From JBBSUQ01 sp964389755 (GTDB lineage: Bacteria; Bacteroidota; Bacteroidia; Flavobacteriales_D; Crocinitomicaceae): a stretch of DNA of 64,000 nt. Positions 25,977-35,494 of the stretch are shown here, piece by piece. The DNA is taken from the NCBI GenBank assembly GCA_964389755.1, contig CAYMEW010000008.1, positions 1-64,000 of the forward strand. The letters are read 5' to 3'. The notes beneath the pieces are model-generated. The model was not told the origin of the DNA, made no database searches, and saw only the letters and a program-made list of their open reading frames with translations. The translations under genes were made by a program, and so were the position numbers. Numbering within the stretch: the first letter of the stretch is position 1; each line of letters opens with the position of its first letter.

Positions 25977-28487
25977 TTAGTGTTTTGTGATTGCGCGTGT
26001 AAAGTGACCTGCCACCCCGTCAAATTCCAGGAAGTACATTCCTGCAGGAAGTGTTGAGAGGTCCAGTTGCGTGTCTGTAACGCTTTGGCTGATGTTCTTC
26101 GTCAGCAATGCTTTGCCGCTAACATCTTTCAGACTCACCTGCTCAATTCCGGAGTTTTGCGGAAGACGAACAGTGATCGCATCCGTTGCAGGGTTCGGGT
26201 AGATCGAAACATTTATTGCTCCGTTCTCTGTAATTCCCACAAACGTAATCACTTCTGCAGTCACTGTATCGGTACAACCGCCCGCATCCGTCACGATTAC
26301 CGAATATTCACCTTCGCAAAGTAAAACGGCTGTTTGCGTATTCTGCGATGCGGGATCGTCCCACAGGTAGGTATACGGACCCGATCCGCCTGTAGCCGAA
26401 ACCATCAGTTCACCTGTACAGCCGGAAATAATCGTGTCGTTTTCGGCAGTGGCTGTAATTACAACCAGGGAAACGCTTACCGAATCCATTACCGGACATC
26501 CGAATTTAGGCTGAACCTGTACATAGTAAGTTGTATTGGCCGTTGGTGATGCCACCGGGTTTGCGATCGTCGTGCTGCTCAATGTCGGGTCAGCCGTCCA
26601 GGTATAAGATGTCCCGTTCATAGCAGAAAGGGTCACGTCGCTTCCGGAACAGATCGTCGTATCCGCTGTTTCCATATAGCTCATTTTCTCAATGGCCAGC
26701 CATTCCACGTATCCCGGAACTCCGATCCCATCATACCCGCCTGTAGTCACCAGGAAGGAAGTATCATTGCGAACTACCGCTGTAAACGCGCTGATATTAC
26801 TTACGGCATGCAGCATGGAAGGTCCAACTTCCCACAGATCCGTTTGCGTATTATAGGCGTAAACGCTGTCGAGTACGGAAACGCCCGCACCGTCCGGGTC
26901 ACCACCGCCAAAGTATACCATTCCGTTATCGCGCACGGTTGTTCCCGCAGCGTGACGCCCAACCGGACCTGCCGGATAATCGGCGATCGCTGTCCAGGTA
27001 ATTTGCATGGGATCTGCCGGATCGATTTCACCGGTGTATGAATCAGCGAGCTGTCCAAACGTTTGGTTATAACCGCCAACAAATACGATTGTATTTCCGG
27101 AAACACCTGCACGACCACCACTCACGGCTGTTCCCGTTTTTGCAGTTCCGGTAGTCCAGCTGTTGCTGTTGATGTTATAGATTTGAACGGTGTTCACGTC
27201 CACGGACCCGGAATATCCTCCGACAATGTAGATTAGTGAATCCTGGTACAAAAATGCTCCGTAGTCACCAACTGCGGAAGGCAAAGCTGTTCCGGTAGTC
27301 CAGGTGTCTGTCATGATGTCGTAAATGTCCACATTCGTTACCGGTGAGAATGAACCACCATAACCGCCAATCACGTAGATTTTATCATTGGCCTGGATCG
27401 GGGTGATCTGCGTACGGCTCGTCGGGATCGGTGCGTTGGTTTCCCAGGTGTTCGTTACGAGATTGTATGATGAGTTTGCCGTGGAATTGTTGAAAGCAGC
27501 GTCCGCTCCTGAAACTACAAAAATGCGGCCGGTATCTGCACCGGAAACACAGGGATCAGAAAATACCGGAGCCGTTGCCCAGGTTGGTGAACTTTGGTTC
27601 GGGCCAGCGCTCCAACCGAGGCTCGCGAACTGCTTCATGCCGTTGATCGCTTTAGTCAGAGTATCGTTTTCCGGTATTTCGTCACCGGTAAGTTGTGTGA
27701 TCATTTCCAGGTTATTCGCTCCGACAGCAGGCGTCCACGGATCAAAAGTAACCGTAGCGACATCTCCCGGCGCAAGGGCCGTAACCGTTTTTACGGAAGT
27801 ATAAGAAGCACCGTCCGAGAGTTGCACATCGAATGTTTGTGCAAGCAACCCGGTGTTTCTAACTGTACCCTGCGGCGTGAATGCAGCAGCTGCAATAGTG
27901 GTAGCCACATCAATTGAATATGGGAGCACATCGTTATCCGGCCGTGTTCCGATCGCAACGTCATCTACAAAAACACCATCTCCGTCTTCGTTGTAGTGGG
28001 AAAAGGCAATATATACCTGTTGTCCGACATATGTTTCGAGGGAAACACTGAAACGCACCCAGGTATTGGCTGCTGTCGGGTAGTTCACACCTTCCTCCAG
28101 TGAAAGCAGGGTATTCGTAAATGAATTCAACTGATCATCGGTTGTAGAGAGACGAATGATGAGTGAATCCGGCGCAAAACCGGAAAAATCCGCCGCCATC
28201 CAGAAGATCAGTGAATCCGTGGTTGCCGTTACATCGAATTGCGGGGTGATCAGCCAGTCTTCGCCGGCAGTAGCATCGTATGAAATAAATGCCGAAGCGA
28301 CACCACTTTGCGCGAGGTCCGTGGAACGAATCCATGTGCCCGTTCCCGCCACGGAAACCTGTTGCCAGCCGGTAGGTGGAAAAGTCATCGATTCAAAGCT
28401 TTCTTCATAAAAGTCACTCAACTGAGCATTTGCCGTCCCAACGAACAGACACATGGCCAGCAGTTTAAAAAGTAGTTTTTTTCGCAT
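25977..28487 (-). CDS. T9SS type A cargo: choice-of-anchor J plus Kelch repeats
   Basis: The 836-residue exported protein has a signal peptide (cut near TANAQ, about residue 21), then a choice-of-anchor J/cleaved-adhesin-like beta-sandwich (about 24-180, with ending VFVDDVAIG). Kelch-type repeats follow (about 330-580, repeated YVIGGY/YIVGGY with W-T-T-G turns) that should form a propeller, then an Ig-like segment and a C-terminal type A sorting domain (about 765-836, IYPNPATD and LPAGMYFLEF). It is likely a surface or released adhesin or binding protein. It sits within what is usually an unbroken envelope block, between ompH and murI, and has its own terminator. Confidence 0.88.
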   Translation of the reverse strand: MRKKLLFKLLAMCLFVGTANAQLSDFYEESFESMTFPPTGWQQVSVAGTGTWIRSTDLAQSGVASAFISYDATAGEDWLITPQFDVTATTDSLIFWMAADFSGFAPDSLIIRLSTTDDQLNSFTNTLLSLEEGVNYPTAANTWVRFSVSLETYVGQQVYIAFSHYNEDGDGVFVDDVAIGTRPDNDVLPYSIDVATTIAAAAFTPQGTVRNTGLLAQTFDVQLSDGASYTSVKTVTALAPGDVATVTFDPWTPAVGANNLEMITQLTGDEIPENDTLTKAINGMKQFASLGWSAGPNQSSPTWATAPVFSDPCVSGADTGRIFVVSGADAAFNNSTANSSYNLVTNTWETNAPIPTSRTQITPIQANDKIYVIGGYGGSFSPVTNVDIYDIMTDTWTTGTALPSAVGDYGAFLYQDSLIYIVGGYSGSVDVNTVQIYNINSNSWTTGTAKTGTAVSGGRAGVSGNTIVFVGGYNQTFGQLADSYTGEIDPADPMQITWTAIADYPAGPVGRHAAGTTVRDNGMVYFGGGDPDGAGVSVLDSVYAYNTQTDLWEVGPSMLHAVSNISAFTAVVRNDTSFLVTTGGYDGIGVPGYVEWLAIEKMSYMETADTTICSGSDVTLSAMNGTSYTWTADPTLSSTTIANPVASPTANTTYYVQVQPKFGCPVMDSVSVSLVVITATAENDTIISGCTGELMVSATGGSGPYTYLWDDPASQNTQTAVLLCEGEYSVIVTDAGGCTDTVTAEVITFVGITENGAINVSIYPNPATDAITVRLPQNSGIEQVSLKDVSGKALLTKNISQSVTDTQLDLSTLPAGMYFLEFDGVAGHFTRAITKH

Positions 28488-28608
28488 AAATTAAGTTGTT
28501 TTAATTAAACAGGCGTTAAATGTATGTAAAGTTAACGGGAATCAGCCGTTTAAACTTTCAAAAGGCAGCTATCGTCGAACGGATTCAGGTTACTTAAAAA
28601 TATTGCAT

Positions 28609-28637
28609 GAAAAAAGGGCCGGTTTTACCGGCCCTTT
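28609..28637 (-). terminator. Intrinsic terminator after ompH
   Basis: An 11-bp stem, AAAGGGCCGGT (28613-28623) with ACCGGCCCTTT (28627-28637) and a TTT loop, is followed on the minus strand by further T residues. It lies about 20 bp after the stop of the second ompH gene and ends the uppS-bamA-ompH-ompH transcript. Confidence 0.88.
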
Positions 28638-28657
28638 CCTTCTATAAATACTTTGAA

Positions 28658-29176
28658 TTAAGGCTTTACAGCCGCGGAATTTTCCAATTTCATGACTTCT
28701 GCAATCACCTCCATTGTGCAATCGAGGGTCGGGTCTGCATACATCAACGAACTTTCGTCCACGATGTAGTTCAGTTTCTTGCGTTGTGCCACGATCTCAA
28801 CAGCCTGTTTGATCCGGTCGAGGATCGGTTTGTTCAGTTCCTGGCTATAGATCTGGATCTCTTCCTCAAGAGATTGCTGACGCTCCTGCAGACGCTGTTG
28901 CGCGGCAACCAGTTTGTTTTGTTCGATCTTGTCGCGTGCCGGCGGATATTGTGCACGTTCGGCCTCATACTTTGTGTACGCCACCTGTAGAGCCGAATCC
29001 ATCTCGCGCAGTTCCCGGAAGCCATCTGCCTGGAATTTCTGCAGTTCAGTCATCGCTTGTTTCCGGGAAGGCATGGTATCCAGGATCTTTTGAGAATCGA
29101 TGTGACCGATCTTCACCTGTGCCGTAAGGGCGGTTGAACTAAAAATCAATAAAAACGCTACTACTAATTTTTTCAT
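28658..29176 (-). CDS. OmpH/Skp-like periplasmic chaperone (second copy)
   Basis: The 172-residue protein has a signal peptide (cut after LTAQ) and a long coiled coil with many Gln, Glu, Arg and Lys (about 45-130), the shape of OmpH/Skp, which holds outer-membrane proteins in the periplasm on the way to BamA. The start VKIGHIDSQKILDTMPS and the end NYIVDESSLMYADP are typical of Bacteroidota copies. It follows the first ompH after 25 bp and is the last gene before the terminator. Confidence 0.9.
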   Translation of the reverse strand: MKKLVVAFLLIFSSTALTAQVKIGHIDSQKILDTMPSRKQAMTELQKFQADGFRELREMDSALQVAYTKYEAERAQYPPARDKIEQNKLVAAQQRLQERQQSLEEEIQIYSQELNKPILDRIKQAVEIVAQRKKLNYIVDESSLMYADPTLDCTMEVIAEVMKLENSAAVKP

Positions 29177-29201
29177 TTTTCTGTTTTGTTACATTTAAAA
29201 T

Positions 29202-29717
29202 TTACCTGACACTGATTCCCATTTCTCTCAAAACTTCATCACTGATGTCATATTTACTGTCCGCATAGATCAGGTTACTTTGGTTTGCCTTATCGAACAC
29301 GAACGAGTAATTCCTTTTCGACGCCACTGCCTGCATGGCCTCATAAATACGGTCCTGAATCGGTTTGATGAGTTCCTGGCGTTTCTGGAAATAATCGCCT
29401 TTCACCCCGAAACGCAACTTTTGCATCTCCATCGCTTCCGTTTCAAGCTTTTTAATCTCTTCCTCCCGTTTTTGTTTTTCCTCTGCAGGCAAGAGCACTT
29501 CTTCACGGGCGAAATTCTCTTTTTTCATTTTAAGCACATTGTACCGATCTTCGATCTCCTGCGTCCAGCGCTCGGCCATCTTATCCAGCTTGTCTTTTGC
29601 CTCTTTGTACTCCGGAACGTTTTCCAGGATGTAATCGGAATCGATATAGGCATACTTCTGTCCAATGGCAAAGGTTGTGCCAAAACAAACGAACAGAGTG
29701 AAAAGTAGTGCTTTCAT
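29202..29717 (-). CDS. OmpH/Skp-like periplasmic chaperone (first copy)
   Basis: The 171-residue protein has a signal peptide (cut near AIGQ) and the same design as the next gene: YAYIDSDYILENVPEY, a long charged coiled coil (about 40-120) and SFVFDKANQSNLIYADS near the end. It should help deliver unfolded outer-membrane proteins to BamA, encoded 54 bp upstream. Two diverged OmpH copies side by side are common in Bacteroidota. Confidence 0.9.
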   Translation of the reverse strand: MKALLFTLFVCFGTTFAIGQKYAYIDSDYILENVPEYKEAKDKLDKMAERWTQEIEDRYNVLKMKKENFAREEVLLPAEEKQKREEEIKKLETEAMEMQKLRFGVKGDYFQKRQELIKPIQDRIYEAMQAVASKRNYSFVFDKANQSNLIYADSKYDISDEVLREMGISVR

Positions 29718-29771
29718 GCTTTGTATTTTTACGCGGCAAAACGCCGAAATTAATAAAAATATTGTTTTTGA

Positions 29772-32360
29772 CTATAATTCTCCGAGATTCATTCCGATCG
29801 TAAAGGTCAACTTACCGTTATACCCCTTCGTATCGATCGCGCCGTCGCTTCCGGCAGCATTGCGATAACCGCTGGCCCACGGACTGAGGTAATCGAAGCC
29901 CCAACCATAGTCGATACCGAGCATCCCGAACATCGGCAGGAATACGCGCAGCCCGACCCCGGCACTTCTTTTCACGTTGAAGGGATTGAACTGTTTAATG
30001 GACGGGAAGGTATTCGCTGCTTCCGCAAAGGCGAGCACATAGAAAGTAGCCTGCGGATTCAAAGAGATCGGGTAACGGAGTTCCATCGTATACTTGGCAA
30101 TCAGCGGATCACCCTGCGTGGAAGAAACCGCGTTGTCCTCGTAGCCACGAAGTGCAATAATTTCACGGCCACCGATCTGGTTCACACCGGTAAGTCCGCT
30201 ACCTCCGAGGTTAAAGCGCTCGAACGGGATCACACCTTTACCTTGCGTGTAAGTACCGAGGAATGCAAAGCCGATACGCGGCATGAGCACGAGTTTTTTA
30301 TCGGTCGTGAGCGGCAGGAACCAGGAACCGGTGAATTTGATCTTGTAGTATTCGAGGTACTTGTAACGCTCCTGGTCGCTCAGGCTTGAGTAATCAGAAC
30401 GTCCGTCAAAGAGCGAATACGGAAGACTCGACTTGGCCGTAAAGCTCAGGTTTGATCCTTCCTGCGGATAGATCGGGGAACTCACGCTGTTTCGGCTCAA
30501 TACGTATTTCAGACTAATGTCGTTCGAATACCCTTTTTCGAAAAGCGGTATGATCGCGTAATTGTCTACGGAGTAATACTGGTAAGCCAGTTCGTAATAA
30601 GCCGAGAAGTAATCATCCGGGAATTTCTTACGACGACCGAGCCCGAGGCCCATTCCGGTGATCTGGAGACCCTGGTAATTCGCATTGTGCGGAAGGTAAC
30701 CGTTTCCGAGCTGCGTATGCGAGAAATAGTACGTCAGGGAGTTCGGTTTTCTTCCACCCAGCCACGGTTCGGTAAAGGAAAAGTTGTATCCCTGGTAATA
30801 ACGACCGTTGGTTTGTGCACGGATCGAAAGGCGCTGACCATCTCCGGAAGGAAGCGGCGACCAGGCTCCTTTTTTGAAAATATTTTTCGTGGAGAAGTTA
30901 TTAAAGGTTAGTCCGAGCGTTCCGATGATACCCGGTGCGCCGGTAAGCTGGTTTCGTCCGCTGTAACCACCCGAAAGTTCGATCTGGTCGGAAGATTTTT
31001 CTTCCACCACGTATTCAATGTCCACGGTACCGTCCTGCGGGTTCGGGATGGGATTTACCTGGAATGCCTGTTCGTTAAAGTAGCCCAGCTGCGCAAGCTC
31101 GCGTTGCGTACGGATAATATCGTTCCGGTTGAACAGGTCGCCCGGCTTGGTACGTATCTCGCGGCGGATCACGTTTTCGTTTGTTTTCGTGTTACCCTTA
31201 ATGATGATGCGCTTGACGCGGGCTTCTTTCCCTTCGATGATACGCATCTGGTAGTTGATGTGATTATCGGTCACGGAAGTTTCCACGGGGATTACCTGGA
31301 AAAAGAGGTAACCGCGGTCCATGTAAAGGGAAGAAATGTCGCGGCCGTCCTGGCTCATGAAGAGGCGTTGCTCGAGCAGGGCTTTGTTGTACACATCGCC
31401 TTTTTTGATACCGAGGATGGTATCGAGGAAGCTAGAACGGAACTTGGAGTTCCCGATCCATTCGATGTCCCCGAAATAATACTTATTTCCTTCATCGATG
31501 TCGATAATGATGTGCAGGTTCTTGTTATCGGCCAGGAAGACCGTATCGTGTGCAATGATCGCATCCCGCAGTCCGATGGCATTGAACTTGTCGATGATCG
31601 CTTTCTTGTCGCGTTCGTAAGCAGACTGCGAGAACTTGGAGCGTTTGAAGAAACGCCAGAAAGCCTTCTCTTTGGTATCTTTCATGGCCATTTTCAGTTT
31701 CCAGTCCGGGATGGACTCGTTGCCGTTAATGGTCAGTTCTCCGATCTTCACTTTCTTGCCTTTCTGCACGTTGATCGAAAAGATCTCGGAGTTGTTCATG
31801 ATCGTATCCACTTCGCGGTCGATGTCCACTTTTACGGTATAGTATCCTTTTTCCCGGAAATACCCCTTGATCTTCGCCTCGGTAGCAAAAACGAGGTTTT
31901 CAGTGATCGTTTTTCCACTGTAGAGCGTGATCTCCTCACGGATTTTATCCGCCTCGCGTTTGGAGACCCCGGTAAAGCGGAAGCGTGACAGTTTCGGACG
32001 TGGCGTGACGCGAATTACGAGGTAGAGAATGCCGCTGATCTCTTTTTCAGCCAGTATTTCGACGCTGGAGAAAATCTCTTCTTTATACAGATTTCGAATG
32101 GCTTTGGTTATGTCCTCACCCGGCACGGTAATGGTCTGACCGGGGCGCAGGCCGGCGATGAGTTTAATGGCCTGGTGATCGAAGTTATCAGCTCCTTCCA
32201 CGCGAATGGGGCCCACTTCGTATTTCTTCGGATTCTTAAAATCGAAGTTGAGGTCGCTCAGTGAAGTTGCTTCTGTTTGTGTGGTATCAGTTTGCGCCAG
32301 CACTCCGTTGACCACGAAGTTCAGCAATAAACAGATCACAAGCAGGTTCAATTTTCTCAT
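29772..32360 (-). CDS. bamA: Outer-membrane assembly factor BamA
   Basis: The 862-residue protein has a signal peptide (cut near GVLAQ), five POTRA domains (about 45-480; for example VEGADNFDHQ, GVSKREADKI, INGNESIPD, IKGNTKTNENVIRREI) and a 16-stranded beta barrel with the conserved GGREIIALRGYE turn (near 740-751). It inserts outer-membrane proteins, probably including SusC and the OmpA-like protein in this window. The start overlaps the end of uppS by 4 bp. The POTRA-bearing part agrees with usual BamA length. Confidence 0.96.
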   Translation of the reverse strand: MRKLNLLVICLLLNFVVNGVLAQTDTTQTEATSLSDLNFDFKNPKKYEVGPIRVEGADNFDHQAIKLIAGLRPGQTITVPGEDITKAIRNLYKEEIFSSVEILAEKEISGILYLVIRVTPRPKLSRFRFTGVSKREADKIREEITLYSGKTITENLVFATEAKIKGYFREKGYYTVKVDIDREVDTIMNNSEIFSINVQKGKKVKIGELTINGNESIPDWKLKMAMKDTKEKAFWRFFKRSKFSQSAYERDKKAIIDKFNAIGLRDAIIAHDTVFLADNKNLHIIIDIDEGNKYYFGDIEWIGNSKFRSSFLDTILGIKKGDVYNKALLEQRLFMSQDGRDISSLYMDRGYLFFQVIPVETSVTDNHINYQMRIIEGKEARVKRIIIKGNTKTNENVIRREIRTKPGDLFNRNDIIRTQRELAQLGYFNEQAFQVNPIPNPQDGTVDIEYVVEEKSSDQIELSGGYSGRNQLTGAPGIIGTLGLTFNNFSTKNIFKKGAWSPLPSGDGQRLSIRAQTNGRYYQGYNFSFTEPWLGGRKPNSLTYYFSHTQLGNGYLPHNANYQGLQITGMGLGLGRRKKFPDDYFSAYYELAYQYYSVDNYAIIPLFEKGYSNDISLKYVLSRNSVSSPIYPQEGSNLSFTAKSSLPYSLFDGRSDYSSLSDQERYKYLEYYKIKFTGSWFLPLTTDKKLVLMPRIGFAFLGTYTQGKGVIPFERFNLGGSGLTGVNQIGGREIIALRGYEDNAVSSTQGDPLIAKYTMELRYPISLNPQATFYVLAFAEAANTFPSIKQFNPFNVKRSAGVGLRVFLPMFGMLGIDYGWGFDYLSPWASGYRNAAGSDGAIDTKGYNGKLTFTIGMNLGEL

Positions 32361-33106
32361 AGTATCTTTGTAATTTGTTCCGAAACCATTCCAAAACGGC
32401 GTTCGCGATTCTGGTAGTTCAAAACAGCTTTGTACAAATCTTCTTTTTTAAAGTCGGGCCACAGCACGTTCGTGAAATACAGTTCCGTGTAGGCAATCTG
32501 CCAGAGCAGGAAGTTACTGATCCGGCATTCACCGCTTGTGCGGATTAACAGTTCAGGGTCCGGAAAAGTTACAGTTTGCATGTGTTCGGCGAGCATTTTT
32601 TCGTCGATTTTTTCGGGATCCAGTGTTCCGGCTTTCACTTTTTCGGCGATCCGGCGGGTGGCGCAGGCGATCTCCTGCCGGGCACTGTAATTGAGCGCCA
32701 GCACGAGATTTATCTCCGTATTGTGTGCGGTCTTATCTTTGGCACGTTGCAGTTCGTCGCGGCAGCTTTCGGGTAATCCGCTGACGTCACCGATGCTGTG
32801 CAGGTGCACGCCGTTTGCATTGAGTTCGTCCGTTTCGTTGGCAATGGTACGTACGAGCAGGTCCATGAGCCCGTCCACTTCTTCTTTGGGGCGGTTCCAG
32901 TTCTCTGCAGAGAAAGCGTACAGGGTGAGGTATTCGATCTTCAGTTCTTTGGCGGCCTTGAGTACTTCACGCACGCTTTCCACCCCGAAATTATGTCCGT
33001 AAAGGCGCATGCGCCCCTGTTTTTTTGCCCAACGCCCATTCCCGTCCATGATGATGGCCACATGCTTCGGGGTTCGCGTTAAGTCTATTTCGGACAGTAA
33101 TTTCAT
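32357..33106 (-). CDS. uppS: Undecaprenyl/polyprenyl diphosphate synthase
   Basis: The 249-residue cis-prenyltransferase adds isopentenyl units to farnesyl diphosphate to make the C55 lipid carrier for peptidoglycan and envelope glycans. The active-site opening IIMDGNGRWA (Asp21, Asn23, Arg25) and the substrate region LLIRTSGECRISNFLLWQ are intact. It is the first gene of the block and overlaps bamA by 4 bp. Upstream is the atpC trailer. Confidence 0.96.
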   Translation of the reverse strand: MKLLSEIDLTRTPKHVAIIMDGNGRWAKKQGRMRLYGHNFGVESVREVLKAAKELKIEYLTLYAFSAENWNRPKEEVDGLMDLLVRTIANETDELNANGVHLHSIGDVSGLPESCRDELQRAKDKTAHNTEINLVLALNYSARQEIACATRRIAEKVKAGTLDPEKIDEKMLAEHMQTVTFPDPELLIRTSGECRISNFLLWQIAYTELYFTNVLWPDFKKEDLYKAVLNYQNRERRFGMVSEQITKIL

Positions 33107-33193
33107 TTAAGTTGTTCTTCTAACGTTTGTAAGTAAAGATTCGTATAAGGCCGGTCAAATTTCCCGGTCGGGAACGATCTTTTATTTAACGCA

Positions 33194-33225
33194 AAAGAGG
33201 GAAATGGAAGACCAGATCCCTCTTT
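33194..33225 (-). terminator. Possible terminator of atpDC
   Basis: A 9-bp stem, AAAGAGGGA (33194-33202) with TCCCTCTTT (33217-33225) and a 14-nt loop, lies 19 bp after the atpC stop. On the minus strand the T-run is short, so efficiency is uncertain. Confidence 0.5.
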
Positions 33226-33243
33226 CACGAGTGTATTTATTCA

Positions 33244-33534
33244 TTATTCGGCAAGAACAATGATCTTATCGTTTTGCATTTCCACCACTCCGCCTTTGAT
33301 CTCGACATGGATCACACGGTTATCGGTTTCTTCCTCACGCACGGAAGCCGGTGTTCTTTCGGTTCGTTCGAAGGAGTTCACGAGGTTTGCCTTGATCGTT
33401 CCCCGGGTGAGCGCCGAAATGATCGGAGCGTGGCCTTTAAGAACCTGGAAGAGACCATCGAGACCCGGGAACTGTACGGCATGTACGTCTCCCTGGTAGA
33501 TCTTCATTTCAGGTGTGATAATTTCCAGATGCAT
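33244..33534 (-). CDS. atpC: F1 ATP synthase epsilon subunit
   Basis: The 96-residue protein is the N-terminal beta-sandwich domain of the epsilon subunit (MHLEIITPEMKIYQGDV...FQVLKGHAPIISAL). The helical C-terminal arm found in Escherichia coli is missing, as is common in Bacteroidota, so the auto-inhibitory function is probably reduced or absent. It follows atpD after 38 bp. The other F0F1 genes are not in this window. Confidence 0.94.
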   Translation of the reverse strand: MHLEIITPEMKIYQGDVHAVQFPGLDGLFQVLKGHAPIISALTRGTIKANLVNSFERTERTPASVREEETDNRVIHVEIKGGVVEMQNDKIIVLAE

Positions 33535-33572
33535 TTTTATCGTCTTTTATCCGGACGGGCCGGGTTTCACAA

Positions 33573-35075
33573 TCAGGATTCGGCAAGCATTTTTTCTCCG
33601 GCATCGATCACGTCCTGGATACCTCCCTTGAGGTTGAAGGCCGCTTCCGGGTACTTGTCATATTCTCCGTCGAGGATCGCGTTGAACGCTTTGATCGTTT
33701 CCTGGATATCCACGAGTACTCCCGGGATCCCTGTAAACTGCTCCGCCACGTGGAAGGGCTGTGAAAGGAAACGCTGTACACGACGTGCGCGGTGTACGAT
33801 CAATTTGTCTTCTTCGGAAAGTTCGTCCATACCGAGGATGGCGATGATATCCTGGAGTTCTTTGTAACGCTGCAGTGTCATTTTCACGCGCTGTGCACAG
33901 TTGTAGTGCTCTTCACCGACGATCTCCGGAGTAAGGATACGTGAAGTTGAATCGAGCGGGTCCACAGCCGGGTAAATACCGAGCTCGGCAATCTTACGTG
34001 AAAGTACTGTTGTAGCATCGAGGTGGGCAAAGGTATTTGCCGGTGCCGGATCGGTAAGGTCATCCGCAGGTACGTAAACGGCCTGTACGGAAGTAATGGA
34101 ACCGTTCTTTGTAGAAGTAATCCGTTCCTGCATCGCACCCATTTCCGTTGCGAGTGTAGGCTGGTACCCTACTGCCGAAGGCATCCGCCCGAGAAGTGCG
34201 GACACTTCCGATCCCGCCTGTGTAAAGCGGAAGATGTTATCCACGAAGAACAGGATGTCTTTCCCCTGCCCGTCGCCTTCACCGTCGCGGTAGTATTCCG
34301 CCATGGTCAGTCCGGAGAGTGCCACACGTGCACGTGCTCCCGGAGGCTCGTTCATCTGACCGAACACGAAGGTTGCTTTTGAATCCTCGAGTTCTTTGAG
34401 GTCGATCTTCGAAAGATCCCATCCGCCTTCTTCCATAGAATGCATGAATCCTTCGCCGTATTTGATAATTCCTGACTCGAGCATCTCGCGAAGGAGGTCG
34501 TTCCCCTCACGGGTACGTTCCCCTACTCCTGCGAACACGGAGAGTCCGGAATATGCTTTTGCGATGTTGTTGATCAACTCCTGGATGAGTACGGTTTTAC
34601 CTACACCCGCTCCTCCGAAGAGACCGATCTTACCTCCTTTTGCGTAGGGCTCGATCAGGTCAATCACCTTGATACCTGTAAAGAGTACTTCCGTAGCTGT
34701 TGAGAGGTCTTCAAATTTCGGGGCTTCCCGGTGAATCGGCAATCCGTTCTCGTTGCTTACTTCGTTGATCCCGTCGATCGCTTCACCAACCACGTTGAAG
34801 AGGCGTCCTTTGATCTTGTCGCCGGTAGGCATTTTGATCGCGCTTCCGGTGGAAACAACTTCCATACCACGTGTAAATCCGTCGGTGGAGTCCATAGAAA
34901 CGGCACGTACGGCGTTTTCACCCACGTGAGACTGAACTTCCAAAACAACGCGTGAACCATCCGCCTTGCGAACTTCAAGCGCATCATAGATGTTTGGCAA
35001 TGCACCTCCTTTTTCGAAGCTTACATCCACTACAGGACCGATTACCTGCGAAATTTTCCCTTTAATACCTGACAT
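33573..35075 (-). CDS. atpD: F1 ATP synthase beta subunit
   Basis: The 500-residue catalytic subunit has the Walker A GGAGVGKT (154-161), the MNEPPGARARVAL region, the Walker B segment ILFFVDNIFRF and the ALLGRMPSAVGYQPTL signature. The ATG at 35075 gives the usual MSGIKGKISQVIGP start. The longer frame up to 35204 is extra. It is paired with atpC and probably transcribed from the -7 box at 35115-35122. Confidence 0.97.
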   Translation of the reverse strand: MSGIKGKISQVIGPVVDVSFEKGGALPNIYDALEVRKADGSRVVLEVQSHVGENAVRAVSMDSTDGFTRGMEVVSTGSAIKMPTGDKIKGRLFNVVGEAIDGINEVSNENGLPIHREAPKFEDLSTATEVLFTGIKVIDLIEPYAKGGKIGLFGGAGVGKTVLIQELINNIAKAYSGLSVFAGVGERTREGNDLLREMLESGIIKYGEGFMHSMEEGGWDLSKIDLKELEDSKATFVFGQMNEPPGARARVALSGLTMAEYYRDGEGDGQGKDILFFVDNIFRFTQAGSEVSALLGRMPSAVGYQPTLATEMGAMQERITSTKNGSITSVQAVYVPADDLTDPAPANTFAHLDATTVLSRKIAELGIYPAVDPLDSTSRILTPEIVGEEHYNCAQRVKMTLQRYKELQDIIAILGMDELSEEDKLIVHRARRVQRFLSQPFHVAEQFTGIPGVLVDIQETIKAFNAILDGEYDKYPEAAFNLKGGIQDVIDAGEKMLAES

Positions 35076-35494
35076 TTTCGTGCCTTTTATTGATTGAAAT
35101 CTGAATTTTGGGTGCAAAGATACAGTATTTATTTTAAGATTGCAGGAAAGGGAAGATAAATTTGTCCAGCGGGTTAGGGGCTGTGAGCTCCTTAGCGAGC
35201 GCATGCTTTCATCACGAATTCACAGCGTTGGAATTACGCTGTCTTCACATTATCTATGCTTACGCTATACCTGTGCCATACTTCAGGCATACTTTAAACA
35301 CGGTACAACCACGGATCAACCACGGCTCATACTTTCATATTGCCTGCGCACATCCTTGTTTCGGGGAATGGTTTTGTCTTGAATTCGCTTCGGCAGGTAA
35401 GGTGTATCTATTTAAAACGCGGGAAAGTTGATTTTGTTACCCCGAAGGAGGTTTCAAGGGTCTTTTGCTTCGTTTTCGCTGAGTCATGGCATTC
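35076..35494. other. Intergenic upstream of atpD
   Basis: This gap lies between the atpD start and the end of the DUF6992-like gene, both on the minus strand. It contains the atpD promoter box, a 7-bp hairpin (ACAGCGT 35222-35228 with ACGCTGT 35236-35242) and two copies of CAACCACGG in close succession near 35308-35322. Small ORFs on the plus strand have no sensible composition. I call no gene. Confidence 0.45.
35115..35122 (-). promoter_or_regulatory. -7 box for atpDC
   Basis: On the minus strand this reads TATCTTTG, an exact TAnnTTTG match, 40 nt before the atpD start. The -33 region is AT-rich but has no clear TTTG. Confidence 0.55.

Noticed and set aside
31104..31988. Plus-strand ORF of 294 codons opposite bamA
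   Set aside because: Antisense shadow of the POTRA domains; no start context or domain.
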